Part shown: positions 44,319 through 56,433 of the stretch, piece after piece
How positions within the stretch are numbered: the first letter of the stretch is position 1
How the letters are laid out: every line of letters begins with the position of its first letter
DNA from: Coniochaeta sp. PMI_546
Lineage: Eukaryota > Ascomycota > Sordariomycetes > Coniochaetales > Coniochaetaceae
DNA: 64,000 nucleotides
Reading direction: 5' to 3'
Assembly (NCBI GenBank): GCA_021432605.1
Contig: MU271143.1
Span: 1,807,277-1,871,276 of the forward strand
Translations under genes and position numbers: made by a program
Notes under the pieces: model-generated
What the model saw: only the letters and a program-made list of their open reading frames with translations
What the model was told of the DNA's origin: nothing
Databases searched by the model: none

Positions 44319-45368
44319 TCTTTCTGTCTACGCTTCAAAAAAAAGTTTGCGCTTGAGGCAACCAAATCGCAAGAATGGCTGTCGATTCAAGTGAATGATG
44401 TGTGACAGAAGGGGATGAAATCAACAAGGTGAAAAATGAGCAAAAGGAGAGGCGAAAGTTGAAGGGTGGAGGTCGCATGCAGCTCAACGCATCATCATCA
44501 CGGGAGCGACAGACTTGAAGGTTTAAAGCATTGTTTTGCTTGGGTCGATACGGTCTCGCAAGTTCACCTGCATCGATTGAAGTTCACGACAAGGACGTCC
44601 AACGTGGAGATTGCGAGCCCAGGGGCTCAATGGAGCTAAAACTTTCAACGGCGTGGGCCAATCGCCACTTTTAAGCGGAATGTTATTAGCGCCGTTATCA
44701 GGGATGGTTCCCTGATTGCCCCCTATCGATAAGCGAAGCCACGGGTCAATAATTTGGCAGGTGCTGTGCCTCGATCAGAACAGGGATTGGTTTCGTCCGT
44801 CCAGTTCAGGCTGAAGGAAGGGACCATTGCCTCCGGACTCGTGGCCTTCCAGTATGTACAAGGTAATGTCGTGATCTCGATACTCGTCTGAGACGTTGTC
44901 GGTTCCACGGTTCAGTAAAGAAGCAGAAGTACGCTTTAATTTTAGTGGACTTATCTAGTACTCATGCTTCACATTACACGCCGTTCATGTCATTTAGCAT
45001 TTCTCTTCACCACATCCCTCACTTTAAACTGCCCACATGAGCATCGCACATGACACTGATAGCACAATGTTCATCCGCATCCCACACAGCGACCGGCAGC
45101 CTTCCATGCAGCCGGCAAGCTGCGCCCAAACTGACAGACACACCGACAACAAGATCACAAAGACTGAGAGCACACACCATAACTAGACAGCCACCAAAGG
45201 TCCAAGCAAGATCGAAGAATGTCGCATATAGAATGGCCGTCTTCGCGTCCAAAATTCTCTGTATGAATGGCTGTTGATATCTGGATGTACGGTGTGAAAC
45301 CAGGAAGTCTTCGTGAGCTGGCCTGCGGTAAGGTCACGCGTGGACTTGAGGCTCAATATCTCCGGCCT
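44319..45368. other. Intergenic upstream of the glycosyltransferase
   Basis: Promoter region of the glycosyltransferase and 3' region of the SLATT gene. Both genes point left. No other gene is supported. Confidence 0.5.
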
Positions 45369-46292
45369 CTAAGCTGATGGTCCTGGGTGGATAGCAGGCG
45401 GAGTGTTCGGTGCAGAACCGTTCAGGGTAGGTCCGCCGGTGGGAAACGGCGGCTTCTGTCTCTGTGACTCCTGGGACACATAGGACGACGGCATGTTGGC
45501 ATTAACAGAAGCCTTAGCACACTGGAATCTGTCGAAGCAATCCGACAAGACCTCATCAACGGATTTGCTCCACTCAATGACACCAGTGTCAAGGATTTCC
45601 TGGGCAATGCACGTATGTTAGTGAACGACTCTTCGACTGTAATCGGAAGAACCTGCCATTATCATGTCCTCAACCTTTGAGAACTCCACGCGATTGGATC
45701 TGTAACGCTCCGGAATACCGCTATTATGCATCAGCGCAAGAAGACCGGCATCGACCGTGTTCAGAGCGGCCAGCAGAGTGATCGGCGTTCCGCTGGTGCT
45801 CGACAATGACCCCAAGGCAGTCAGGATGGCACCGAGAATGATCTGTGAGATCATGAGGAACCATCGAATGGACGCCAGAACGTGGTATTGGTAGAAGTTC
45901 TTGGTTTTCTGCATGATGGTATCTCGGTAGAGACCTTGAGGAAGCCCCTTTGGCGGCCAGTACCAGCATGTCGGATGGACTATTGTGCGATTCTCGCCGT
46001 CATCCCGGAGTGCTCCGACGCCACGCGCAACCCGGGCCCATTCGGCGGGAGACATCTGACGGAGGTGGACGTGATGCTTGCGCCTTGGTGGCTGGGATGT
46101 TACCATAGGGTGGAGAGACTCTGGTGCAACGTTCGTCGCTCGTCTCGAAACAGGCTTGCCGATAGCGGGATCGGCCTTTTCCCCGTCGCCAGACATCCCT
46201 GGTATATCTTTACCGAGGTCTGGAAGAGTGAGAGAACGGTCCACGGGCAAGAGTGTACTTGACTGGATCGAGTCTCTCTCGGGCTTGGACAT
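45369..46292 (-). CDS. Fungal SLATT-type two-TM protein
   Basis: Exon 1 is 46292-45657 and exon 2 is 45599-45369, giving 288 aa. The only frame-keeping junction I find is a 57-nt intron with GC...AG ends (donor ATG|GCAGGT, branch CACTAAC, acceptor CCCAG), giving EDMIM-EILDTGV. Residues ~105-210 fit the SMODS- and SLOG-associating two-TM domain of fungi: CWYWPPKGLPQGLYRDTIMQKTKNFYQYH, then two hydrophobic helices (144-162 and 171-188) separated by a short polar turn, then an amphipathic SKVEDMI helix. Exon 2 adds an alpha-helical end (DEVLSDCFDRFQCAKASV) and a Pro-rich tail. In bacteria SLATT proteins are predicted pore-forming effectors in conflict systems; the role of fungal members is not known. 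The longer open frame upstream lacks an ATG, so I start at 46292. The gene is divergent from TRM1. Confidence 0.75.
45600..45656 (-). other. Probable GC-AG intron in SLATT gene
   Basis: A 57-nt segment with donor GCAGGT, branch-site match CACTAAC and acceptor CCCAG. The GT next to it (GTTCTT) would throw the downstream exon out of frame, into a stop after a few codons. Confidence 0.6.
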
Positions 46293-47159
46293 GAGTGCGA
46301 GGAAAGAGAAATGGAAGCCAAAGAACCAAGAAAATCGGCGTGCTGAAGAGCAAACCAAATACTCGATGTGATGACTACCTCGATTGGCGAGAATATCTGA
46401 ATTGGCGGTTGGGCAATCGACAGAGGATGGAATTGATGGCTCAGCATTATTTAACAGAGGTAGTCAGAAGAAGCAGGGCGTACAAGATACTATCACAGTA
46501 GCACTTGCTGACTTCAATAATAAATCATGAGAGTCAGGAAGCTGCTTAGCGTCAGGAGTGCACGCGGCTCATAGCCACATCGCCCACCACTTTTCCACCG
46601 TGGCTTCTCAATTCATATTGTACAATGACTGGCCTGGTAAGTGGCGAAGGCGGACACCGGTTGCTTGTTTTTTGAGATGCTTTGGCAAGAGCTGCAGGTC
46701 AGTAGCGGATCATGGGCAAGAGTGATCTCATACTCGGAACCAAGACGAGGTTGTCACGATATTTTCCCGACTGGCAAGTCCAACAGTTGGCCTGGAAGAT
46801 ACCTATCAACATCAACAAGCTCTTCAAGATAGAACCAAGCTTCCATTCTACGAATGTCTTCCGTGTCACCACAAAGCGCGAGAAGGAGCGAAGGCATCAG
46901 GTCTGTCGGCAGGTATGGGTACCGTTACCGTGTAACAATTCCGCAGGGGAATTCACGCTAACACCACACCCAGTCATGCAGGACCCCTGTCAAGGCTAAT
47001 GCTGCATCAGAGAACCTGGATATAGGTACCTTGCGTTGACCGCCCGGCACAATTGTAAAGATGTGGGTCGTCGTCTGGCACCTGCCCAAACATTTTCACT
47101 TTTGTCACATGTGCCTGCTTAGGACCAAACTCTCTAGCAAACAATTAGCTTTCCCTCTC
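46293..47159. promoter_or_regulatory. Divergent promoter region, SLATT gene / TRM1
   Basis: Between two divergent starts. An ATG-started frame at 46712-46999 has no recognisable domain and is not called. The upstream in-frame ATG at 47061 may lie in the TRM1 leader. Confidence 0.5.
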
Positions 47160-49340
47160 ATGCGTCGAACGCTCTTGCTCTCCTCAAAGCGTGTTCTACG
47201 GCATGTGAATACATCCTTCTACCCCAGGAGTTTCTCGGTCTCGACATCAAGGATGGCGTCTGAAGCACCGGAGGCGCACCCCGTATCAGCCGCCCCAGCT
47301 GAAGGACAGTTCATTTCTCATAAAGGAAAGGAATACACAACAGTAAAAGAAGGCCTTGCGTACATCTTGGTCCCGAAGCCGGCGCTTGACGCTGCTAAGC
47401 AATCAGGCGACTCAGAGGGCGTGCAAAATGTCTTTTACAACCCAATTCAGCAATTCAACAGGGATCTTACTGTTTTGGCTATCAAGGCGTATGGCGAGGA
47501 GAAACTGCAGCAGAAGGAAGCAGCCTTCCAGAAGAAGATACAATCTCTCAGGCAGAAGAAGAGGAAGCGACAGGACCAACAGACAGGCAACGAGCGATCC
47601 GTGAAGGCACCGAAGTTGTCTGACGGCCAACCACTGTCTGAGTCCCGGCCAGAGGAGGAGGCTACTGGATCAGAGCTCACAGGTGCCAACGCCGAGCAGA
47701 ATCCATCAGTCGAGACTGATGCGCCTGTCACTGTCGTGGATCAAACTGCCGTACCGGACACCTCAAGCGTGGGCAATGGTGATTCTGCTGCAGCAAAGAA
47801 AGATGAGAAACCAAGTAGACCTCCGCCAAGCTTCAAGATTCTGGATGCGCTGTCGGCCACAGGACTACGGGCCATAAGATATTCCCAAGAGATACCTTTC
47901 GTCACTTCAGTTACCTCAAACGACCTACTGGCCGAGGCCGTCGAATCTATCAAACTTAACGTTGAGCACAACAACTTGCAAGCCAAGGTGAACGTTTCGC
48001 ACGACGACGCCATCGCCTATATGTACACCCTTGTTGCACAGGAGTTACGCAGGCAAAACGCACAGAGACACCCGGATCCAGCCAAGAGCAACAGGTACGA
48101 TGTCGTGGATTTGGATCCTTATGGCACCGCGGCGCCCTTCCTGGACGCCGCCGTCCAAGCTGTGAGGGATGATGGCGGCCTCCTGTGCGTGACGTGCACG
48201 GATTCCGGCGTCTGGGCTTCGAACGGATACCCTGAAAAGGCCTACTCTCTATATGGCGGTATCCCTCTGAAAGGCGGACAGCACTCGCACGAGGTAGGCT
48301 TGCGTCTCATTCTTCACGCGATCGAGTCGGCAGCTGCCAGATATGGCCTCGCAATGGAGCCGCTGCTCTCCCTGTCGATCGACTTCTACGTGCGCGTTTT
48401 CGTCCGTATCAGGAAGTCCCCGGCGAGTGTCAAGTTCCAAGCTGGAAAGAGTATGATCGCCTACAACTGCGACAATGGGTGTGGCTCGTGGGCTACGCAG
48501 ATGTTGGCGAAGAACAAGTCTGCGCCTAACAAGAAAGGTGGCGGCACATTCTACAAGCATGTTATCGCGTCAGGACCTCCAAGTGACCGAAACTGTGAGC
48601 ATTGTGGTTCGCTTATGCATATTTCCGGTCCTATGTACGGCGGCCGTCTCCATTCTCCAGACTTTGTCAAGCGCGTTCTGACGGAGGTGTCGGGGGCATC
48701 GAGCGCCGTCTATGGGACACTGGACCGGATTGAGGGTATGCTGCAGACTGCTCTGGAGGAGTACCTGCCGACTCCGGAGGAGGCAGAAGCACAGGAAGCC
48801 CTGCAGAAGATTGAGTCCGAGCCGGAGGCTGAGGACTACGAGGCTCGGAAATCCAAAGCGCTCGCTAAGCTCAAGGATCTCAGTCTGGCTGCTTACGATC
48901 CATACCCCTTCTTCTTCCTTCCTGCTTACATTGCAGGAAGGATGCACTGCATTACCCCACCAGAAGATCCGCTCAAGGGCGCGCTGATCGGTCTCGGCTA
49001 TCGTGTCACCAGGAGTCACTGCAAGCGCGGCAGCATCAAAACCGATGCCCCTTGGCCTGTCGTCTGGCGCGTCATGAGAGAATGGGTCCGACAACGGTGT
49101 CCAGTCAAGGTGGAGAATATCAAAGAGGGCAGTCCGGCATATCGACTCTTGCGCCTCGACAGGAAGAAGGATGAGAATTCTGAGTCAGCGGTGGAGGATG
49201 CCGACGTCGACGAGCTCGATAAGCTTGAGGTCGTCTTTGACGCAAAGCTCGGTCAGGATCCAGACAAAGCCAAATACGTCCGGTACCAGATCAACCCTCG
49301 CGAGAACTGGGGTCCGATGGCTCGGGCGAAGGGAAAATAG
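47160..49340 (+). CDS. TRM1: tRNA (guanine26-N2)-dimethyltransferase Trm1
   Basis: Intronless, 726 aa from the ATG at 47160. Three in-frame ATGs occur, at 47061, 47160 and 47253. The segment after 47160 (MRRTLLLSSKRVLRHVNTSFYPRSFSVSTSRM) is an excellent mitochondrial presequence, and 47253 (MASEAPEAHP) starts a protein without it. The enzyme core shows ALSATGLRAIRYS for SAM binding, the catalytic DLDPYG with FLDAAVQAV, and DSGVWASNGYPEKAYSLYGG. HEVGLRLILHAIESAAARY and a Cys-rich zinc region (YNCDNGCGSW, RNCEHCGSLM) follow. It makes m2,2G at position 26 of tRNAs in nucleus/cytosol and mitochondria. Fungal forms carry a charged insert; here it lies at about 110-240, rich in Lys, Gln and Glu. 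In yeast TRM1 both forms arise from two in-frame starts, and the same arrangement is present here. Confidence 0.95.
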   Translation: MRRTLLLSSKRVLRHVNTSFYPRSFSVSTSRMASEAPEAHPVSAAPAEGQFISHKGKEYTTVKEGLAYILVPKPALDAAKQSGDSEGVQNVFYNPIQQFNRDLTVLAIKAYGEEKLQQKEAAFQKKIQSLRQKKRKRQDQQTGNERSVKAPKLSDGQPLSESRPEEEATGSELTGANAEQNPSVETDAPVTVVDQTAVPDTSSVGNGDSAAAKKDEKPSRPPPSFKILDALSATGLRAIRYSQEIPFVTSVTSNDLLAEAVESIKLNVEHNNLQAKVNVSHDDAIAYMYTLVAQELRRQNAQRHPDPAKSNRYDVVDLDPYGTAAPFLDAAVQAVRDDGGLLCVTCTDSGVWASNGYPEKAYSLYGGIPLKGGQHSHEVGLRLILHAIESAAARYGLAMEPLLSLSIDFYVRVFVRIRKSPASVKFQAGKSMIAYNCDNGCGSWATQMLAKNKSAPNKKGGGTFYKHVIASGPPSDRNCEHCGSLMHISGPMYGGRLHSPDFVKRVLTEVSGASSAVYGTLDRIEGMLQTALEEYLPTPEEAEAQEALQKIESEPEAEDYEARKSKALAKLKDLSLAAYDPYPFFFLPAYIAGRMHCITPPEDPLKGALIGLGYRVTRSHCKRGSIKTDAPWPVVWRVMREWVRQRCPVKVENIKEGSPAYRLLRLDRKKDENSESAVEDADVDELDKLEVVFDAKLGQDPDKAKYVRYQINPRENWGPMARAKGK

Positions 49341-49784
49341 GTCACTGGGCCTGTCAGCGGTCCTGAGGATAAGTTCTTAGGCTACTGATATAACTCGGAC
49401 TATTCATATCCTATTGCAGCTCTGTAGGCCTTGAAGCTCCCGACATGCTTGCAAAAGTTGGTGCTTACAGCGGTGGAAAATGTCGCGGGAAAGAAAGACT
49501 TCCCTATTCATGATAGCGGCCCCCACTTACTCCACTGCCCTGGATTAAAGGCGCGCAATGGCGGGCGTTGCAGTGCGTATTCCAGTATGGCGCGATTTGG
49601 GCATTTCTGTCCCAGGCAGGTGTCACTTGGCTCATCTCGGCGGCCTGCTCGCCTTTAGCAAACTTATATACCTGCTTCTTCCTATCTCTTCTTCCAGTGT
49701 ATGCTTATCTGTGCGTGAGTACCCGCCGCTGCTTTTTTCGTACTTTTCACATCCTTCCGCGTATCGTCAAATTTGGTCGATGCG
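49341..49784. other. Intergenic, promoter of the lipid-kinase-like gene
   Basis: No gene is supported. The open frame of the next gene runs a little left of its first ATG. Confidence 0.5.
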
Positions 49785-51302
49785 ATGTCTCAGAATTACT
49801 CATCACGCCTCGATGCAAGCGAGGAAGATGCGACTGACATCGAATTTGTCCGTTTCTTCAAATATGTTGATGGAGAACTCATCTGGCGGCCAGAACATGG
49901 TGATAATGAAGAACCGACTGGCCGACTCAAAGAGGCCGACATAGCTCTTATCGTCCAGCAAAGCAATCAGCAGCAGTCGGACTGGGAAGGCAGTTATCAC
50001 ATCTGCAGTTTGGTCGAAGAGTCAGCTGGAAACCCTCCCAAACTCCAGGCATCCGTAGTCGCAAACAAGCTGCCCCAACATATCCTCGACAAGTACCTTC
50101 TCACGAAAGTCCCGGAGCACTTGGTCTGCGATGGAACCCACCGCCTCACCGTCGTGGTGTCAACGAATGCTGGTCTGTGTCAGGCCGAGACGTTTTATCG
50201 GCAGGTCTTGCGTCGCCTCCTAGGCGCCCTTGGTCTAGTAGGGGTGACTGAGTGGTCAAAGGACAAAGACCAAGACAAGTATGAGGTGATCTTCACCAAG
50301 AGCGACCAAACAATCAGAGAGCTCAGCAAGCAACTATCCGAGTCCGCCACCACTGGCCAAGCAAGGACCGTCGTCCTCCTTAGCGGCGACGGCGGTGTAG
50401 TCGACCTGCTCAACGGCCCGGACCAGGTAAGCAGCCTTCCCTCGGGTCCCAAGCCCACAATCGCCCTTCTCCCCTTCGGCACGGGCAACGCGCTCTTTCA
50501 CTCGCTTCACAAGCCACTGTACGCTGCCCCGTCAGCACCATCGCACTACGTCCTCGGGCTGCGGACCCTCTTCGAGGGCGTTCCCGCGCCGCTGCCGACG
50601 TTTGAAGCGAGCTTCGCGCCCGGGTCTCGGCTGATCAGCTACTCCGACGGTGCCGCCTCAGACGAGGCAGGGGAGGCGGAGGAGCAGAGACAGGCCGTCT
50701 CGCGGCTGGTGGGCGCCATCGTGGCCAGCTACGGCTTCCACGCTAGCCTGGTGTGGGAGAGCGATACGCCCGCTTACCGCAAGCACGGGGCACAGAGGTT
50801 CCACATGGCGGCTGGGGAATTGCTGAAGCTGGGGCACGGGTATGAGGTCGATGTCGAGGTGAGGGTCCCCGGTGGTGGCCGGGACGAATGGAGGCGGTTG
50901 GGCGAGGAGACGGATAGGTTTGGGTATGTGCTTGCTACGCTGGTGAGTAGTCTGGAGAAGACGTTTACGATCAGTCCGGCTAGCCAGCCGCTGGATGGGA
51001 AGTTGAGGCTGGTTACATTTGGGGATGTGGGTGGGGAGAAGACGATGGATGTTATGAAAGGCGCGTACGATAATGGGAGTCATGTGGGAATGAGGTGGAC
51101 GCTCGAGGACGGAAGGGAAGAGAGGGTTGGATATGAGGAGGTTGAGGAGGTCAGGATCACTATCCGGGAGGAGGATGCGAGGTGGAGGAAGGTTTGCATC
51201 GATGGGACGATTGTGGAGCTTCCACCCAACGGTGGATGGATGCGCGTCAAGACGTCACCCGAGCCGAGGTTTGACGTTGTGGTGGATAGGGCTGTGATTT
51301 GA
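49785..51302 (+). CDS. DAG kinase / sphingoid-base kinase-like protein
   Basis: Intronless, 505 aa, first ATG at 49785 (MSQNYSSRL). Residues ~115-230 match the DAGK catalytic fold: RLTVVVSTNAG in the phosphate-binding first strand, VIFTKSDQTIRELSKQL, then the nucleotide loop VVLLSGDGGVVDLLNG and PTIALLPFGTGNALFHSL. Both the GDGG and the GTGNA motifs are intact. The C-terminal part has the usual beta-sandwich of the family, with a conserved VGAIVASYGFHASLV. The N-terminal 110 residues are specific to this fungal group. Lipid phosphorylation is likely, but diacylglycerol versus sphingoid base versus another lipid cannot be told. Neither a clear membrane segment nor C1 domains are present. Codon use in the last third is noticeably GG-rich. 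Confidence 0.88.
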   Translation: MSQNYSSRLDASEEDATDIEFVRFFKYVDGELIWRPEHGDNEEPTGRLKEADIALIVQQSNQQQSDWEGSYHICSLVEESAGNPPKLQASVVANKLPQHILDKYLLTKVPEHLVCDGTHRLTVVVSTNAGLCQAETFYRQVLRRLLGALGLVGVTEWSKDKDQDKYEVIFTKSDQTIRELSKQLSESATTGQARTVVLLSGDGGVVDLLNGPDQVSSLPSGPKPTIALLPFGTGNALFHSLHKPLYAAPSAPSHYVLGLRTLFEGVPAPLPTFEASFAPGSRLISYSDGAASDEAGEAEEQRQAVSRLVGAIVASYGFHASLVWESDTPAYRKHGAQRFHMAAGELLKLGHGYEVDVEVRVPGGGRDEWRRLGEETDRFGYVLATLVSSLEKTFTISPASQPLDGKLRLVTFGDVGGEKTMDVMKGAYDNGSHVGMRWTLEDGREERVGYEEVEEVRITIREEDARWRKVCIDGTIVELPPNGGWMRVKTSPEPRFDVVVDRAVI

Positions 51303-54300
51303 GTTTGAACTGACAATGGCCAGATCAGCTGTCAATAAGCCGTTGGCGTTGAGATAGCCATGGTCCGTAAGATACCTAGAAGGTCAAGTAGGTATTTATC
51401 ATTGAGCTGCGGTGCTCGGCATGACAAGGATCCCTCGGAAGCTAACCACGAAGGACTGCAATTCCCCTGCTCTCCTCCCCTGTGCCTGACTTGCTACCTG
51501 ATGTGGACCAAGATGGTCACCATTTTTGCCTACAGCTTTGTTGCTTGGCAATTTCAGAAGTGCCTCGAGCATACTGGCGATAGAAGACAACCCATTGGCG
51601 ATGTAGATGATCTCAAGTCAATTGATGTGAGATGGAAGCCACGTACAAGGAGTGGCCTCTCAGGCACTACGGAAATCATCTGCATAGTCGGTATCCAGAA
51701 CGTGCACTTATGAAGCTCCCATGGGGATGAAGCGAAAGAAGAGAAGGAGATCCCACGTGCCCGCAGCAAAGAGTCAAGAAAACACCATCACGGCCAGGAG
51801 AAGGGTACGGTTGGACGCCACGTTAGAAGTCTCGATGGTCTAGACCGAGGGCGAGCAACATCGAGGTCATACTTACCATACACATTGGGGTAATAGAAGG
51901 TTTTGTTGAGCAATCTAAGGCAGGGTGATGGAAGCGAGACACAATAGCCAAGCCCACGATCGACAGAGCTGAGCAGTTTGGTTCTCGTAAGCAACACCGT
52001 GTGTGGCTTGGACCTCCCTGTATTTCCGCCCCCAAAGAACGTCGGCATACCCATGGGCCCCTGTTTTTTCGTCACTCACACGCCCCCAGCGTGCTCCCCC
52101 GATTTCACACGTGAAAGCATGGATTTTCATAGCGCCGTAGGGCTGAGGTCGTGTAACCCACAAGGGAGCTAGCACGTTTTGCCGCACCGCTGATGTGTGA
52201 TGGGACAGGTCGCATTCGACAACGGTTTTTCAAATTCGCTGAACAAGGTCATGTACAAGACTTGTGCATTCGTAACAAGGATCATAAATCGAGATACATA
52301 GGTGCGAGAGAAATGAGGAATTCAGGAATCATTCAACCGTCTAGGTTAAGATGAAATTTAAGGGAACCCCCACGCATCTGACCAGCATCCGAGAGAATGG
52401 ATGTTGCGGAGTACCGCCTTTCTTGTGTCAGCAATTTCCGATCTATCCGACCCGTCGCCACAGAGGACCCTGAGCTGGAGTGTCAATTGCCGACTGGATA
52501 GTGGCGATGGTGACTATCGCTCGTGAGAGTTCACCGGTCGAACCATTCATCCTTGACCCGGCCTCATTGCGGCATGTTGATTCGCATATCATCGGACGCG
52601 CACGTCAAATTGGGCGGTACGCGCCTCCCCAGGAGACCTATGTGTTGGAAGTACCCAGACGATGGCGGTGAAGCAAACCGGTGATGAACAGCGATTACAT
52701 CGGCAAGAGCGTAAAGCATCGCAAGATGACTTGGCTTTCCTCGGGTCTATCGATTTGATAGGACCGTCACGAAGACAGGCAAGGTGAGGAAGCAAGCAGT
52801 CCCCAGTACGCTGGCACAGTGCTTGCATCTCTCATTCTATTGGATCTAGATTAGCTTGTGCTTGACGACGATAGTGGCAACGACCGAGATAGCCGGTGTT
52901 TGAATCCATCCCCAAACCAAGCTCGACCATGCCGATTATGGTAGGTAGCGCTGTGCATCTAGTTGTCTCGGAAATCCCGTCAGCAAGAGACATTTAGGAC
53001 GGGCAGAAAAGAGAGACGTGGCTTTTTCCTTTTCAATGTCAGCGTCTCGGATACGGCGGCTATATGATCGTAGCCCAAACTGCGTCATATCTCTACGACG
53101 ATGAGAAGAAGAGGAGGTGATGTTCTGGGCTAGGAGACACGCTGTACCTTACCTGACAGAAACCAAGGAAGCGGGAGCGCTAGGCCCTTGCCGAGGCTCC
53201 CGCACGAGCTCCATGGCGGCAGTGACAACGGTCCGAGTGCGGGGCATTCGCAACGCTGGACTAGGGGCCCCGTCCAGGTTTTCTAAGGTGAACATGGCCA
53301 GTGGGCAGTCTCTTAGCATTCCTAGCGTCTGTGTGCGTTTAGAGTTCCATGTCTTGCAATGGCGGATACCGTGTTTTTAGTCGCAAACCTTAATCAAACC
53401 ACATTCATTCATGGTCAACCTCAGGTAGTTCAATCTCCTCAACTTGATCCCGCTTGCAATGTTTCTGTATCGGAAGAGGAAACGCGTCAAAGACCAGACG
53501 ATCGTCCCGAACTCCGAGATGCGAAGCTGGGCCGGATATCTCACACACGCATCTTACACCACCGCCGCCGTGAGACATGCATGAGCATGGCTTGCTCTAG
53601 TCCTGCGGCTACGACACCGATCCACCCCGGAAGCGCACCCAGTTCCGTGGGTTGTGCTGCTGCAAGGTCCTTGTGTGCCATCCTTCCTTTGTCCACAGTG
53701 TCCGCAATTTTCGACTGGTAAAAGCGACCTCGCTGTGACATGATATTGCATTCTCGGGGTGTCGTAACTACAATCCAATGAGTACGGCTTCCGCCCACCC
53801 ATGAGATTCTAGGGTCTACGCAGGGCGGGCTTGATTACCTCCGAGTCCAGACCAGAAGGCGTCTGCGGAAGGAACCATGGGTGCATGACCAGATGCGCAA
53901 TGCGACGGTGGGGCACCGTGAGATGGCAGGATGGATGTGTCGACAGGCTCGACCGACGGATTTCTAGCAAGCACCTGCCATCAAGACGTGGATGGCCGTG
54001 GCTGCCTGATGTGCGTCGTTGGGTTGGTTCTGGTGGCGGGACCTGGCCTATCATGCTTTGGCCCTCTTCCAGACCCTGTCCCTGCCAATTCTGGCCTTTC
54101 CCGAGCCGTACATGGCGCACTCAGCCTTGAGAGGATTTCTCGACGATGCAAGTCATCCTACATGCAATCAATTTGGCTGACACACCGACTCGCCCAAGGT
54201 TAGTGTACTGTGGTATCCTTCCAAGGTTCGGTAGATCGAGTTGTTAGCGAAAGTCGTTACGGTGCCGAAAGACGCCCCGTTCAAGTGGGAGGGGGGGTGC

Positions 54301-56433
54301 ACGTCTAGATAGTGGCATACGACCACGAGACAAAAGAGAGTTGCGGCGGTGAGGCTTGAGCGGGGCCAACGAGTCGGTATGACAGATCGCCTGCTCATGG
54401 AATAATTAAGTTCGGTTGCCTTTTCATGTTGTTGGTTCGCAGATCGCCCATCTCCATTGCCAAGCTTACTCCCCACACGCGGACCTGAAGCCGGGTGCCG
54501 CTCATCACGAACTTCGATGATGTCTCGAAGCTCTCTTGTTACTTTGTCGGAAGCACTCACCAGATACACGCACTCGTAAAGTACATGATCCACACACCCC
54601 CGCAACTCACCGTTTATGGTGCATCGCGGGCTCAGGAAGAGCTTCCCCGTAAGCTACGTTGTTCTCACTCAGCATGATCGCCGTGCTCGACCAAATGGCT
54701 CCAAATCCGTGCTACCATGCCCCCCATTTCCATCATGATTGCAGCTATCCGTGTCTACGGGTAGTTCCAGAGCATTCCGTCGTTGATTCTGTGCAACGAT
54801 TACTGTGTCCGCATGCAGCGGGCGAGATTACTTGCATGGTTACCCGCCGACTAGCTTGTTTGCTCCGCGGCTTCTTGATCAGGATAATTTGGCATGCTGT
54901 GCGTCGTACTCGATCAGCCACGCCAAAGATCCCATACAGTGATCCACCAGTGCGCAGCCAACTGACAGTCCTTAGTTCAACGGCTTCATTTCCTACTCAG
55001 CTTGTTTGCACGAAATGACGATGCATGTAAAAAACGCTGGTTGGCTTTCTGTCATATCACTCCTGAACGAACACATTGTTAGTTCTGCTGTAGGCTAGCG
55101 GGGCAAGTTCCCGACCGTGGCATGTATGTAATTTTCAAGGGATCAAATCCTTCCCAACTATATTATACCTCTGCCCTCCCGTGTTACCTGCTTGGTTCTC
55201 CTACTATTCGACAGCCGCTCAGTCGGCCACTGTCGGGCTTGACGCATCTGCCGCCGCCGTGTAACCGGCGTAGCCGGTGTAACAGCCTGTTTCGCGGCTG
55301 TAGGTCTAGGTCCGCTGCTGAAAGGCGTCTCAAGGGGGGATCTGTTACACTCGAATATGTGCCTCCCATTAGACTCAACTAGCGGATTACCATGCAACGC
55401 TTGCCAAGGCGTCTTCGTCTGAATGAATAAGGTAGGAAAAGAAAACAAATACAGGAATAAATGCTGCTTCAAGGTCCATGACACACCGACACAGACTTCC
55501 CCGCCCCATCGATTGATCCATCCCTTGTTTTGCCTCAAATAGGTGCGAATCCTTCCGACGATGAATGGATGAAGTCATCCGACCACATCGATCCAACGCA
55601 CAGTCCGCTCGCATTTAGCTGCGGATGTCGTTGGTTCGGTCTTGTCGGTCTCGCGCAAACATTGCTGCAGCAAAAGTTTGTCTGTCCATGTTGGTGAGAC
55701 CAAACAGAAGTGTAAGCAAACTGCTCCAACCCCTTCTACCACCATTCTGGCAACAAGTACCCGACCTCGGAGCGGTTCCGTCTAAGGTGGAATGAAAGAA
55801 AGGAAGGCGAGAAAAAAACGAAGAGGAAATAACAGAAAGACAACCCAAAAGTAAGGAAATCAAGCGGCAGAGGGGGTATCCTTGCAAAATACACGTTTGT
55901 CTCGTTTCCATGACCGTTTATGATTACCCTTTTCCAGTTCCCGCGAACGAAGGGGCCAAAAACGATTCCCTAGCACCAATGTCGCTGTTGTATCCTATAT
56001 CCCAATCATGCCGGTTTCATAATCGTCCATGCTCCAGTTTTTCCCATAGAACCCTTTTACGCCGAAGCCCCTTTTATCGAAAAAAGAGCTTTTCCCTTTC
56101 CCAGATGTCGCTGGGGATCCATGGTCCCCTCCCCTCCCACTCCATCCAACCCCCCTAGATGCCAGTAACACCCTTCTTATCATTATCATAATGCCAGAGA
56201 TTTCTTGGTCAAGAAAAACATGCTTATTTTCGTCGTCTTTTTTTTTTTTTTTTGAAGTCATCACTCTGCCCTCCGTCATGACGGCTATGAATGCGATGCC
56301 GAGGGTGTGATGTGTACGCCGTGTGAGAAAACGCAAAACATCAAGCCAAGAGCGAGAAGAAGTAAGATGCGTATTGGATCCGTGTCTTTTTCTTTTGGTT
56401 GCCGGTGCGGTGGCCGATGTCACGTGCGGGCTC
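51303..56433. other. 5.1-kb gene-free block downstream of vib-1
   Basis: No frame on either strand shows a domain, and all frames are under ~150 codons. Base composition is close to that of other intergenic DNA here, with no RIP-like AT bias apparent by eye. The right end is the 3' region of vib-1 and includes a run of 16 T at 56238-56253 (A16 in the vib-1 sense). Confidence 0.5.
56238..56253. repeat. Homopolymer of 16 T
   Basis: A perfect T run about 180 nt beyond the vib-1 stop; on the vib-1 sense strand it is A16. It could be an internal priming site in cDNA work. Confidence 0.9.

Noticed and set aside
46712-46999. ATG-started frame between the SLATT gene and TRM1
   Set aside because: 95 codons, no recognised domain, and it lies in a divergent promoter.
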